Shown here: positions 8,750 to 14,787 of the stretch, piece after piece
How the letters are laid out: every line of letters starts with the position of its first letter
Position numbering within the stretch: position 1 is the stretch's first letter
Assembly: GCF_027497215.1 (NCBI RefSeq)
Contig: NZ_CP114904.1
Span: 7,036,501 to 7,100,500, forward strand
Direction of reading: 5' to 3'
Source of the DNA: Micromonospora sp. WMMD812
GTDB lineage: Bacteria > Actinomycetota > Actinomycetes > Mycobacteriales > Micromonosporaceae
Length of the DNA stretch: 64,000 nucleotides
Program-made: the position numbers and the translations under genes
Notes under the pieces: generated by a model
Databases searched by the model: none
Seen by the model: the letters and a program-made list of their open reading frames with translations, nothing else
What the model was told of the DNA's origin: nothing

Positions 8750-9172
8750 TCAGAGGTTGAGCGGCGCAGGATCGGTGGCCAGCTCGCGGAACCGTGACCG
8801 CGGGTCGGGCACCAGCCGCCGGGCCGCCAGGTCGAGCAGCCCGCCCACCCCGGTCAGCGCCGCGACCGGGGTGCCGTCGAGCAGGGTGTAGTCCTGCTCG
8901 ATCTGAAAGGTCTTGCCCTCGCCCCAGCGGAACCCGCAGGACACGTCCAGCTCGTCCCCGCCGCGCAGCTCGCGCAGATACTTCAGCGTCACCTCGAGGG
9001 CCACCGGCCCCACCCCGGTGGCGAGCAGCCGGTCCTGCGAGATGCCGGCGGCGCGCAGGCACTCCCACCGAGCGTGCTCGGCGTACTGGAGGTAGACCGC
9101 CTGGTTCAGGTGGCCCTGGGTGTCGAGCTCGTAGCCGCGCACCGTGATGCGCGCCCGGAACGGATCTCCCAT
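8750..9172 (-). CDS. Acyl-CoA thioesterase (hotdog fold)
   Basis: A 140-residue single-hotdog protein of the 4-hydroxybenzoyl-CoA thioesterase type. The motif DTQGHLNQAVYLQYAEHARWE carries the signature Asp near the N-terminus expected for acyl-CoA hydrolysis. ATG at 9172 is preferred; in-frame sequence upstream to 9313 is Pro/Arg-rich and unlike the family. It lies on the same strand as the SRPBCC gene. Confidence 0.88.
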   Translation of the reverse strand: MGDPFRARITVRGYELDTQGHLNQAVYLQYAEHARWECLRAAGISQDRLLATGVGPVALEVTLKYLRELRGGDELDVSCGFRWGEGKTFQIEQDYTLLDGTPVAALTGVGGLLDLAARRLVPDPRSRFRELATDPAPLNL

Positions 9173-9290
9173 GCGCCGAGCGTAGCCGGGAGGTAGGACG
9201 GGACCGCCACCCGGCGGCCGGGAGCGGCGGGCCTCGCCCTCCTCGACCGGCGCGAACGCCGGTCCGAGGGCGGCGTCGCGTCGGCGGTGG

Positions 9291-10289
9291 CTACCGGGAC
9301 AGGGGAGGAGCACCGTGGGCCGGTGTCGCGCGCGGTGCCGTGACGTCGAGCCGGGACGTCTGCGGTCGGACCGTGAGGGTGGCCAGAAGCCCCGGGTGGT
9401 CGGTCGCTCCGTGCATGCCTATCGACCTGCTGCAACAGATCGTGATGTCGCTGGTCGCCACGATCTGTTGTAGCGCGCCGTCGTCGAACCGCAGGTAGCC
9501 CGGCGGTACGCAGGACCGGACGTCGGGGGAGCCGCCGCGCCGGAGGTTGAAGTCGCCGCTCAGCACGGTGGGCGCATATCCGGTGCTCCGGCGGATCGCC
9601 GGTACGACCGTGTCGAGCAGGTGGCCGCACTGGGCGAGCGCGACGGCGGCGCTGGTGGCCGCCAGGTGAGTAGTGCAGGCGTGCAGCGTGCCGGGGACGT
9701 GGACGCAGAGCCAGGCGCGTTCCTCGGGGTCCTCGACGTCCTGCGTCGGGTGGATCCCGCTCTGCACGGTCTGCCCCGGGTGCGGTGCTCGAAGGTGGGC
9801 CAGTAGCCCGATGCCGTACGGCTGGCCGTTGTTGCAGACGGTGACATCGCGGGTAGGGCGGTCACCGGCCGCCTTGAACGCGGACACGACGGTGCCGCCG
9901 CTCTGGACGTCCGTCAACGCGCGCTCCAGCGCGGTCACGTCGTCCTGGCAGATCTCGTTGAGGGTGACCAGGTCGGGCACCTCGGCACGGATCACCGCGG
10001 CGGCCTCGCTGACCGATCGGCCCGTGTAACAGCCGGCGCGGCCGCTGTTGCAGAGGTTCATCTGGAGAACCCGCAGAACCGTGGACCCGCTGGCACCGGC
10101 CACCGACGATCCGGCCGGCAACCCGGCGGCGGCGATCAGGCACATGACGGCCAGGGCCCGGCGGAGACCCGGGTACGAACGATCAGCCCGGCGCCGACGA
10201 AGGGATCCGACCAGGACCGGACCGCGCCGCCGGCGCGGCCGCGCGGACGGCGGGACCATCGTGGACGGGGGATGTCGGCGTACGGACAT
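9291..10289 (-). CDS. Secreted endonuclease/exonuclease/phosphatase family protein
   Basis: About 332 residues from the ATG at 10289 (CGGAG precedes it; alternatives are 10319 and 10259). A basic N-terminus is followed by a hydrophobic signal (LAVMCLIAAAGLPAG), so it should be exported. Metal-site motifs of the DNase I-like fold are present: LQMNLC (Asn), LVTLNEIC (Glu), TVLSGDFNLR (Asp/Asn) and a late ATDHPG (Asp-His). Several cysteines fit an extracytoplasmic location. Substrate could be nucleic acid, phospholipid or inositol phosphate; sequence does not decide. Confidence 0.85.
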   Translation of the reverse strand: MSVRRHPPSTMVPPSARPRRRRGPVLVGSLRRRRADRSYPGLRRALAVMCLIAAAGLPAGSSVAGASGSTVLRVLQMNLCNSGRAGCYTGRSVSEAAAVIRAEVPDLVTLNEICQDDVTALERALTDVQSGGTVVSAFKAAGDRPTRDVTVCNNGQPYGIGLLAHLRAPHPGQTVQSGIHPTQDVEDPEERAWLCVHVPGTLHACTTHLAATSAAVALAQCGHLLDTVVPAIRRSTGYAPTVLSGDFNLRRGGSPDVRSCVPPGYLRFDDGALQQIVATSDITICCSRSIGMHGATDHPGLLATLTVRPQTSRLDVTAPRATPAHGAPPLSR

Positions 10290-10450
10290 CGGACTCCGGG
10301 TGGGGGAGGCGAACGTCATCGCCGGCGGGCCAGCGATCCTGCGGCTGACCGTAGCAGGAGGCCGCGCAACCCCGCCCGCTCCCGATTCGTTGACGGACGT
10401 CGAACACCGAGGTGACGACTGCGGCCTGTCATCGCGAGAGGTGCGGACAT

Positions 10451-10857
10451 CTACAGATGCCCGTTGATCCGGCCCCCACCCTCCTGTTCCGTGAGCCGAC
10501 GTTCGAACCAGTAGGACGAAGTCCTGTTCGGATCGGGTAGCGTGCGCGCGGCGTACCACCGGTCGATGCGGGACAGCGGAACCCGCAGTAGTGCGCGGTC
10601 CCGGCGCGGCAATCCTGCGATGAGCAGGGCGAGCGTCCACCTTGCACCGAGTGGATCGCAGAAGTCACAACCGCACACCGCCAGCGGCACGCACAGGGGA
10701 TAACCGGGCCCCGGGTGACCCGACCCCACGCCCGCAGCAACCGCGCGATGGTGCCGGGCGGCCAGCCGAGCGCGTCTTCCGCGAGAGCCAGCCGGCGTAA
10801 CGCTGACCAGGACAGGTAGGCGATCTTCTCGGGCGGGCAGGTTGCGGCTCCCGCCAA
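10451..10857 (-). pseudogene. Frameshifted protein with CxCxxC motif
   Basis: Two adjacent minus-strand frames each look real over half of the region. The upstream half (from ATG 10857) reads AYLSWSALRRLALAEDALGW and continues to RVTRGP. The downstream half, in another frame, reads CVPLAVCGCDFCDPLGARW and ends in a basic helix with TLPDP. The switch falls at the GGGGCCCGG run near 10706-10715. A one-base indel would join them into a single protein of about 135 residues resembling uncharacterised actinobacterial proteins with this cysteine cluster. It could be decay or a sequencing error. Confidence 0.5.
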
Positions 10858-11071
10858 TGCACAGCGAAGCCACTCTGATCATGGCCGGCGTTGGCGCGCC
10901 GGTTCGGAAAGGTGCGGATCGCCGAATCGGTCGCGCGTTCGGTCTGCGGTCTGGTCCGCACCACGACGGTGTTGAGTAGGTGAGATCGGGCGCCGACGAG
11001 AAAGGGCGCCGACAGTAGTCTGAGTACGGTCCGGTGAAAACGCGCTGCGCGCATCGAGGGAGTGCAACGAG

Positions 11072-11641
11072 ATGAGACCACTTCGATACTCGATCAACGT
11101 CACACTCGACGGCTGCTGCCATCACGAGGCAGGGCTTGCCCCCGACGAGGAGTCGATGCGCTACTGGACCGCTGAGATGGAACGAGCCGATGCCCTGCTA
11201 TTCGGCCGGGTGACCTACGAGATGATGGAGTCGGCGTGGCGGCAGCCGGCCACGGGCACGTGGCCTGACTGGATGGACAAGTGGGAGATCCCGTTCGCCG
11301 AGACCATCGACCGGGCGAAGAAGTACGTCGTGTCGAGCACGCTGAGCGGGGTCGATTGGAATGCCGAGCTGGTGCGAGGCGACTTGGGGGAACTGGTTCA
11401 GCGGCTCAAGCAGGAGCCAGGCGAGGGCCTGTTCGTGGGTGGCGTGACGCTCCCCCTGGCGTTGGCAGACCTGGGGCTGATCGACGAGTACGTGTTCCTG
11501 GTGCAGCCGGTCCTTGCCGGACACGGGCCGACGTTGCTCGCCGGTCTGCGCGAGCGCATCCGGCTCGAGCTCGTGGATCGCCATGGGTTCCGGTCGGGGG
11601 CGGTCGCCCTGCGATACCGGCCCACGCGACTAACGGCTTGA
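11072..11641 (+). CDS. Dihydrofolate reductase family protein (RibD C-terminal-like)
   Basis: A 189-residue protein of the RibD-C/DHFR-like superfamily: the N-terminal strand MRPLRYSINVTLDGCC, the central ADALLFGRVTYEMM, and GLFVGGVTLPLALADLGLIDEY are typical. ATG at 11072 follows GAGGGA. These proteins bind NADPH and are mostly uncharacterised; it is not an essential-type FolA. It is the last ordinary gene before the tRNA array. Confidence 0.87.
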   Translation: MRPLRYSINVTLDGCCHHEAGLAPDEESMRYWTAEMERADALLFGRVTYEMMESAWRQPATGTWPDWMDKWEIPFAETIDRAKKYVVSSTLSGVDWNAELVRGDLGELVQRLKQEPGEGLFVGGVTLPLALADLGLIDEYVFLVQPVLAGHGPTLLAGLRERIRLELVDRHGFRSGAVALRYRPTRLTA

Positions 11642-11795
11642 CGTGATCAGTCCTGGCAGGTTGGCCACTGCCATGTCCGGGCAGTTTCAATTGGCCGCGG
11701 GCGGGCAGATGCTGCTTTCCACCCACCCTCAATCCACGGGTCTTGACAATTCCTCGGGGCTGGGTCGTGCACCCCCACAGCGGATGGCAGAACGT
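11642..11795. other. Left boundary of the tRNA array
   Basis: No gene is seen between the DHFR-like gene and the last tRNA of the array. A short hairpin (GGCAG...CTGCC, about 11654-11671) and one copy of a 14-base sequence repeated in inverse orientation at 16648-16661 (here 11775-11788) are present. No integrase attachment site can be recognised. Confidence 0.4.
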
Positions 11796-11869
11796 TGGAG
11801 GCCGCACGGGGAATCGAACCCCGGTACGCCGCTTTGCAGGCGGCTCCCTCACCACTCGGGCATACGACC
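11796..11869 (-). tRNA. tRNA-Cys(GCA)
   Basis: All four arms fold; anticodon loop CTGCAAA gives GCA. Acceptor GGTCGTA pairs with TGCGGCC through two G-U pairs. Discriminator U and encoded CCA (11796-11798) are both present; U73 is the normal Cys identity base. Confidence 0.9.
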
Positions 11870-11874
11870 TTGCG

Positions 11875-11947
11875 CGCCCCCGGACCGATTCGAACGGCCG
11901 GCCTGCGGTCCCGGAAACCGCTGCTCTATCCGCTGAGCTACGGGGGC
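11875..11947 (-). tRNA. tRNA-Arg(CCG)
   Basis: Loop TTCCGGG gives anticodon CCG. The acceptor GCCCCCG/CGGGGGC is perfect. CCA is not encoded; the discriminator G is followed by a CGCAA trailer shared with several other genes of the array. Confidence 0.9.
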
Positions 11948-11948
11948 A

Positions 11949-12031
11949 TGGTGCGCGTCCCTGGTGCCGACCCAGGTCTGCTCTCGCCACGGCTTTACGG
12001 GCCGCTGGGCGTGCCGCCGCCCACGACGCGC
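11949..12031 (-). tRNA. tRNA-Tyr(GTA), highly divergent
   Basis: Perfect 7-bp acceptor (GCGCGTC/GACGCGC), A73 and encoded CCA prove a tRNA gene. The anticodon loop is CCGTAAA (GTA), so position 33 is C instead of the near-universal U. The T-loop reads GTCGGCA rather than TTCGANN, and the variable region (about 13 bases) is short for Tyr. It may be degenerate or specialised. Confidence 0.65.
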
Positions 12032-12032
12032 T

Positions 12033-12108
12033 TGGGGTAGCAGGGGGGAATCGAACCCGCCGACCTCCGGAGCCACAATCCGGCGCCCTACCTCTGGGCC
12101 TCTGCCAC
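12033..12108 (-). tRNA. tRNA-His(GTG)
   Basis: Loop TTGTGGC gives GTG. C73 and a G at the -1 position (complement of 12109) are the His identity pair. CCA is encoded at 12033-12035. The T-stem has one C-C mismatch. Confidence 0.9.
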
Positions 12109-12110
12109 CG

Positions 12111-12183
12111 TGCCCGCACCTGGGATCGAACCAGGGGCCTCCCGGGTGTGGGCCGGGCGCTCGTTCCACTGAGCTACACGGGC
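12111..12183 (-). tRNA. tRNA-Val(CAC)
   Basis: Cloverleaf is complete, with acceptor GCCCGTG/TGCGGGC and D-stem GCTC/GAGC. The loop CCCACAC gives CAC, with C in place of U33. A73, no CCA. Confidence 0.82.
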
Positions 12184-12260
12184 GTGGAGACGACGGGAGG
12201 CTGTGCTGCTCGGCCACTCTCCGCTGGGAAGGCTCTCGCCCAGACCCGGCCCCGTCATCG

Positions 12261-12334
12261 CTCCGGCGGAAGGACTCGAACCTTCACCTCTACGCATTAA
12301 CAGTGCGCTGCCCTACCGATTGGGCGACGCCGGA
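12261..12334 (-). tRNA. tRNA-Asn(GTT)
   Basis: Loop CTGTTAA gives GTT. Acceptor TCCGGCG/CGCCGGA is perfect and G73 matches Asn identity. No encoded CCA. A 77-base spacer without a recognisable gene separates it from the next tRNA downstream (Val-CAC). Confidence 0.92.
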
Positions 12335-12335
12335 A

Positions 12336-12409
12336 TGGTCGCGCGTGCGGGGCTCGAACCCGCTTCACCGCCTTGAAAGGGCGAGGGCCTACCCATAACC
12401 GAACGCGCG
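12336..12409 (-). tRNA. tRNA-Glu(TTC)
   Basis: Loop CTTTCAA gives TTC. Acceptor CGCGCGT/ACGCGCG is perfect; A73 and CCA (12336-12338) are encoded. The D-arm pairs weakly. Confidence 0.87.
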
Positions 12410-12414
12410 TTGCG

Positions 12415-12486
12415 TGCCCCGAGCTGGTGTCGAACCAGCGACCTTCCGCATGTCGAACGGACGCTCTGCCGCTGAGCTACCGGGGC
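12415..12486 (-). tRNA. tRNA-Val(GAC)
   Basis: Loop TCGACAT gives GAC but has C33 where ordinary Val(GAC) loops read TTGACAT. Stems are otherwise good. A73 is followed by a CGCAA trailer; no CCA. Confidence 0.85.
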
Positions 12487-12488
12487 GG

Positions 12489-12562
12489 GAGCGGGAGCCG
12501 GAGTCGAACCGGCGGCCTCTGGGTTATGAGCCCAGCGCGCTTCCAAACTGCGCCATCCCGCA
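12489..12562 (-). tRNA. tRNA-Met(CAT), initiator-like
   Basis: Loop CTCATAA gives CAT. Two initiator hallmarks are visible: a mismatch at 1-72 (U-U) and three consecutive G-C pairs (GGG/CCC) next to the anticodon loop. The D-stem GCGC/GCGC keeps C11-G24, which is elongator-like. No CCA. fMet versus elongator remains open. Confidence 0.8.
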
Positions 12563-12564
12563 AG

Positions 12565-12636
12565 TGGGCCGCCAGAGGATCGAACTCTGGACACTCCGAT
12601 TAAAAGTCGGCAGCTCTACCACTGAGCTAGCGGCCC
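12565..12636 (-). tRNA. tRNA-Lys(TTT)
   Basis: Loop CTTTTAA gives TTT; acceptor GGGCCGC/GCGGCCC and T-stem CAGAG/CTCTG are perfect. A73, no CCA. Confidence 0.92.
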
Positions 12637-12642
12637 GTGCTG

Positions 12643-12714
12643 TGCCCCGCGCTGGAATCGAACCAGCGACACGCAGTTAGGAAACTGCTGCTCTATCCCC
12701 TGAGCTAGCGGGGC
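12643..12714 (-). tRNA. tRNA-Arg(CCT) with abnormal anticodon loop
   Basis: Acceptor GCCCCGC/GCGGGGC, D-stem GCTC/GAGC and T-stem are intact. The anticodon arm GCAGTTTCCTAACTGC is one base short. It folds either as a perfect 5-bp stem with a 6-base loop (TTCCTA) or a 4-bp stem with an 8-base loop. CCT is the likely anticodon. A73, no CCA. Confidence 0.75.
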
Positions 12715-12722
12715 TTACTGTG

Positions 12723-12794
12723 TGCCTCCGGGGAATTTCGAAATCCAGGCCCACCGATTAAGAGTCGGTTGCTCTTCCTCTGAGCTACGGAGGC
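12723..12794 (-). tRNA. tRNA-Lys(CTT)
   Basis: Loop CTCTTAA gives CTT; acceptor GCCTCCG/CGGAGGC is perfect. The T-stem (TGGAT/TTCCC) has mismatches at both ends, so the gene may be degrading. A73, no CCA. Confidence 0.85.
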
Positions 12795-12795
12795 T

Positions 12796-12888
12796 TGGCG
12801 GAGGGAAGGAGGATCGAACTCCTACGGGCTTTCACACCCCAACCGTTTTCGAGACGGTGGCCGGCGCCTGCCGTCGGCTGGCCCCTCC
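12796..12888 (-). tRNA. tRNA-Ser(CGA)
   Basis: A 93-base class II tRNA with a variable arm of about 18 bases, loop CTCGAAA (CGA), G73 and encoded CCA (12796-12798). Acceptor GGAGGGG/TCCCTCC with one G-U. Confidence 0.9.
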
Positions 12889-12893
12889 ATGAG

Positions 12894-12968
12894 TCGGGTA
12901 GACAGGATTCGAATCTGCGAACCTCCCGGTCCCGAACCGGGCGCGCTACCAAACTGCGCCACTACCCG
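12894..12968 (-). tRNA. tRNA-Pro(CGG)
   Basis: Loop TTCGGGA gives CGG; acceptor CGGGTAG/CTACCCG is perfect. An A-C mismatch closes the T-loop. A73, no CCA. Confidence 0.9.
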
Positions 12969-12973
12969 TCGAG

Positions 12974-13047
12974 TCGGGATAGCCGGATTCGAACCGACGA
13001 CTTCCGGTCCCCCAGACCGGAGCGCTACCTGACTGCGCCATATCCCG
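12974..13047 (-). tRNA. tRNA-Pro(GGG)
   Basis: Loop CTGGGGG gives GGG; acceptor CGGGATA/TATCCCG and anticodon stem CCGGT/ACCGG are perfect. A73, no CCA. The 78-base gap downstream (13048-13124) starts with TGG like a CCA end and may hold a decayed tRNA. Confidence 0.92.
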
Positions 13048-13124
13048 ATGGCGGGGAAACGTGCCGGGCCAGGGGCATGCCCGGTAAGTGGTCGGCGTGG
13101 CTACCGCTCATCACATTCTCCCAG

Positions 13125-13197
13125 AGCCCCCGGCCCGATTCGAACGGGCGACCTTCTGGTTCGTAGCCAGGTGCTCTATCCACTGAGCTACGGGGGC
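13125..13197 (-). tRNA. tRNA-Arg(ACG)
   Basis: Loop CTACGAA gives ACG, the inosine-type decoder of CGN. Acceptor GCCCCCG/CGGGGGC is perfect. The discriminator would be U, unusual for Arg. No CCA. Confidence 0.9.
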
Positions 13198-13210
13198 AAG
13201 AATTGCTGCG

Positions 13211-13286
13211 TGCCGTCGGCTGGAATTGAACCAGCGCATCTCTCGGTTATCAGCCGGGTGCCTTCACCAGACTTGGCCACGACGGC
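13211..13286 (-). tRNA. tRNA-Ile(GAT)
   Basis: Loop CTGATAA gives GAT; acceptor GCCGTCG/CGACGGC is perfect. One C-A mismatch lies in the anticodon stem. A73 followed by a CGCAG trailer; no CCA. Confidence 0.88.
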
Positions 13287-13287
13287 T

Positions 13288-13376
13288 TGGCGAAGGGTGA
13301 GGGATTCGAATCGCCGGCGGTGTCACCCGCTCCGCGCTAGCAACGCGTGCCATCGACCAGGCTCGGCCAACCCTTC
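13288..13376 (-). tRNA. tRNA-Ser(GCT)
   Basis: An 89-base class II tRNA with loop TTGCTAG (GCT), perfect acceptor GAAGGGT/ACCCTTC, G73 and encoded CCA (13288-13290). The T-stem pairs poorly (two mismatches). Confidence 0.83.
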
Positions 13377-13381
13377 ATGCG

Positions 13382-13457
13382 CGCCCCGTACGGGATTTGA
13401 ACCCGCGAATCTCCGGATTGACAATCCGGCGTCCACTCCTGGCTGGACCGACAGGGC
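13382..13457 (-). tRNA. tRNA-Asp(GTC)
   Basis: Loop TTGTCAA gives GTC; acceptor GCCCTGT/ACGGGGC, G73 as expected for Asp. The trailer is CGCAT; no CCA. Confidence 0.92.
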
Positions 13458-13458
13458 A

Positions 13459-13534
13459 TGGTGGAGACGGGCGGAATCGAACCGCCGACCTCTGCATTGC
13501 GAAAGCAGCGCTCTACCAACTGAGCTACGACCCC
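13459..13534 (-). tRNA. tRNA-Ala(CGC)
   Basis: Loop TTCGCAA gives CGC. The acceptor GGGGTCG/CGTCTCC contains the Ala identity pair G3-U70 and one U-U mismatch. A73 and CCA (13459-13461) are encoded. Confidence 0.9.
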
Positions 13535-13544
13535 ATGAATTGCG

Positions 13545-13620
13545 TACCCGGGGCGGGAGTCGAACCCGCAGAATCTCCGCAGTCTGAGTGCGGCGGCTTT
13601 GCCATTTTGCCCACCCGGGC
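13545..13620 (-). tRNA. tRNA-Leu(CAG) with short variable loop
   Basis: Loop CTCAGAC gives CAG. Acceptor GCCCGGG/CCCGGGT and T-arm look like a normal Leu tRNA and A73 is correct, yet the variable region is only 7 bases (AGATTCT) instead of the long Leu arm. Trailer CGCAA, no CCA. Confidence 0.83.
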
Positions 13621-13633
13621 AGGTGGTGCTGCG

Positions 13634-13707
13634 TGCCGACGCGGGGCCTCGAACCCCGAACCTCTCCGTTATGAGCGGAGCGCTCTGACCACCTGAGCTA
13701 CGTCGGC
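13634..13707 (-). tRNA. tRNA-Met(CAT), elongator or Ile2 type
   Basis: Loop CTCATAA gives CAT; acceptor GCCGACG/CGTCGGC is perfect and the D-arm GCTC/GAGC is elongator-like. A lysidine-modified Ile(CAT) cannot be excluded. A73, CGCAG trailer, no CCA. Confidence 0.88.
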
Positions 13708-13715
13708 GAGAAGAG

Positions 13716-13788
13716 AGCCAGCGGGGCGACTCGAACGCCCTACCTCCGGGATACGAAGCCGGTGCACGACCCGTCGTGCTGCGCTGGC
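13716..13788 (-). tRNA. tRNA-Thr(CGT)
   Basis: Loop TTCGTAT gives CGT, with a C-C mismatch closing the stem. Acceptor GCCAGCG/CGCTGGC is perfect. Discriminator U, no CCA. Confidence 0.87.
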
Positions 13789-13794
13789 ATGGAG

Positions 13795-13908
13795 CCGGTG
13801 GGCCTCTCGCATGCCGGGACGGCGCCGCCGTTTCACCGACGGATCGCCGTCAGGGGCGCTATCCCTGCCTTTGGGGCACGGCGTCCCGACCCGCGAGGGG
13901 CCCACCGG
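13795..13908. other. Large imperfect palindrome / structured element
   Basis: Arms 13795-13810 and 13893-13908 pair over 16 bp with one G-U. After a 4x4 internal loop, 815-820 pairs with 883-888 over 6 bp. Inside are two small hairpins: GACGG/CCGTC around ATCG (13838-13851) and AGGG/CCCT with a 7-base loop (13852-13866). The left end has TGG (13790-13792) spaced like the CCA end of a tRNA. It does not fold as a tRNA; its identity is unknown. Confidence 0.6.
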
Positions 13909-13915
13909 GGGACTG

Positions 13916-13988
13916 TGGAGCCGGCGGCGGGTGTCGACCCCGCGGCAGCCGGCTTGCAAGGCCGGTGCGCCCGCCGGGGCTCGCCGGC
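13916..13988 (-). tRNA. tRNA-Ala(TGC), divergent
   Basis: Loop CTTGCAA gives TGC; acceptor GCCGGCG/CGCCGGC is perfect and CCA is encoded (13916-13918). The D-arm is compressed (4-base loop), the T-loop reads GTCGACA and the Ala pair G3-U70 is absent, so charging by AlaRS is doubtful. Confidence 0.75.
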
Positions 13989-13989
13989 T

Positions 13990-14065
13990 TGGTGCCGTCG
14001 GCAGGACTCGAACCTGCCCTGTACGGCCCCTCAGACCGTCGCCTCTACCACTGGGCTACGAGGGC
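13990..14065 (-). tRNA. tRNA-Leu(GAG) with short variable loop
   Basis: Loop CTGAGGG gives GAG. The variable region is 5 bases (ACAGG), unlike the long arm of normal Leu tRNAs. Acceptor GCCCTCG/CGACGGC has one C-C mismatch. A73 and CCA (13990-13992) are encoded. Confidence 0.83.
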
Positions 14066-14071
14066 ATCGAG

Positions 14072-14145
14072 CTGGGAGCGGAGGACTCGAACCTCCAACC
14101 GTCCGGGTCAGAACCGGATGTGCTGCCAGATTGCACCAGCTCCCA
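14072..14145 (-). tRNA. tRNA-Gln(CTG)
   Basis: Loop TTCTGAC gives CTG; acceptor TGGGAGC/GCTCCCA with U1-A72 and G73 fits Gln identity. No CCA. Confidence 0.92.
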
Positions 14146-14149
14146 TCGC

Positions 14150-14176
14150 GGCCGGCGGGGTGATGGCCCGCCGGCC
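14150..14176 (-). terminator. Hairpin between HNH gene and tRNA-Gln
   Basis: A perfect 10-bp stem (14150-14159 with 14167-14176) around a 7-base loop lies just after the stop of the HNH gene (minus strand) and before tRNA-Gln. It may terminate or protect the endonuclease mRNA. Its GGCCGGCGG core recurs in the hairpin at 16601-16635. Confidence 0.5.
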
Positions 14177-14179
14177 GGG

Positions 14180-14551
14180 TCAGCGCTGCCCAAGCGACCC
14201 CCACGACGGCACGAGCGGCTTGATGCGCAGCACCATGCCAGCCTCGGCCGGGGTCCGGTCGCCCTTCGCCTGGTTGCAGGGCGCGCACGCGCTGACGGTG
14301 TTCCGCCAGGTGTTCTGCCCACCCCGGGAGCGGGGCAGGATGTGGTCGACGGTCGCGGCCGGGCCGGAGCAGTAGCCGCACCGGCGGCCGTCACGAGCGA
14401 GCACGCCCGACTTCGACCAGGCCGGGCCCTTCGTGTACCGCCACCGGGTGACCACGTAGCGGACGAGCCGGACCACCTTCGGCATGGGGAACACGCCGAT
14501 GAGCTGGTCGGGTTCGGCTTCGTGGATCTCGGCCACCCGCCGGCACAGCAT
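14180..14551 (-). CDS. HNH endonuclease, 5' end frameshifted
   Basis: The intact frame from ATG 14551 encodes 123 residues with a full HNH domain: Cys58-x2-Cys61, Asp69-His70, Asn84 and Cys89-x2-Cys92. The true start is probably GTG at 14624, six bases after GGAGG. From there the protein reads VDAVLVINADLG, the usual opening of this family. An extra G in the run at 14588-14591 then throws it out of frame with the HNH part. The gene sits between tRNA-Gly and tRNA-Gln and resembles phage/actinobacterial homing-type HNH enzymes. It could be a pseudogene, a programmed frameshift or a sequence error. Confidence 0.82.
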   Translation of the reverse strand: MLCRRVAEIHEAEPDQLIGVFPMPKVVRLVRYVVTRWRYTKGPAWSKSGVLARDGRRCGYCSGPAATVDHILPRSRGGQNTWRNTVSACAPCNQAKGDRTPAEAGMVLRIKPLVPSWGSLGQR

Positions 14552-14679
14552 CCGGATCGCGTGGGCGACGGTGACCCGGTGGAGGGGCCCCGAGGTCGGC
14601 GTTGATGACGAGTACGGCGTCCACCAGGTCCCTCCTCTCTGAATCGGTCCGCGGGGTGACGTGGACTTGGCGACTTACG

Positions 14680-14752
14680 AGCGGCTGACCGGGTTCGAAC
14701 CGGCGACCTCCACCTTGGCAAAGTGGCGCGCTACCAACTGCGCTACAACCGC
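14680..14752 (-). tRNA. tRNA-Gly(GCC)
   Basis: Loop TTGCCAA gives GCC; acceptor GCGGTTG/CAGCCGC with one U-G. U73 is normal for Gly. No CCA. It lies just upstream of the HNH gene. Confidence 0.9.
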
Positions 14753-14753
14753 A

Positions 14754-14787
14754 TGGAGCCGACGCGGGGAGTTGAACCGCCTCGGCC
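14754..14787 (-). pseudogene. tRNA 3' fragment (CCA end, acceptor strand and T-arm only)
   Basis: Encoded CCA (14754-14756), discriminator U, acceptor 3' strand CGTCGGC and a T-arm with loop TTCAACT are present. The sequence then runs into the stop codon of the LAGLIDADG gene at 14788. The 5' half is missing on both sides, so a tRNA was cut by, or lost beside, the endonuclease gene. Confidence 0.75.

Noticed and set aside
13790..13911. The palindrome as a selenocysteine tRNA or tmRNA
   Set aside because: No TCA anticodon loop, no T-arm, and the stem is far too long; it does not fit either model.
11743..14605. Long plus-strand open frames across the tRNA array (for example 13811-14605)
   Set aside because: They read through antisense tRNA sequence, give repetitive ESNP/NRR-type peptides and have no family features.
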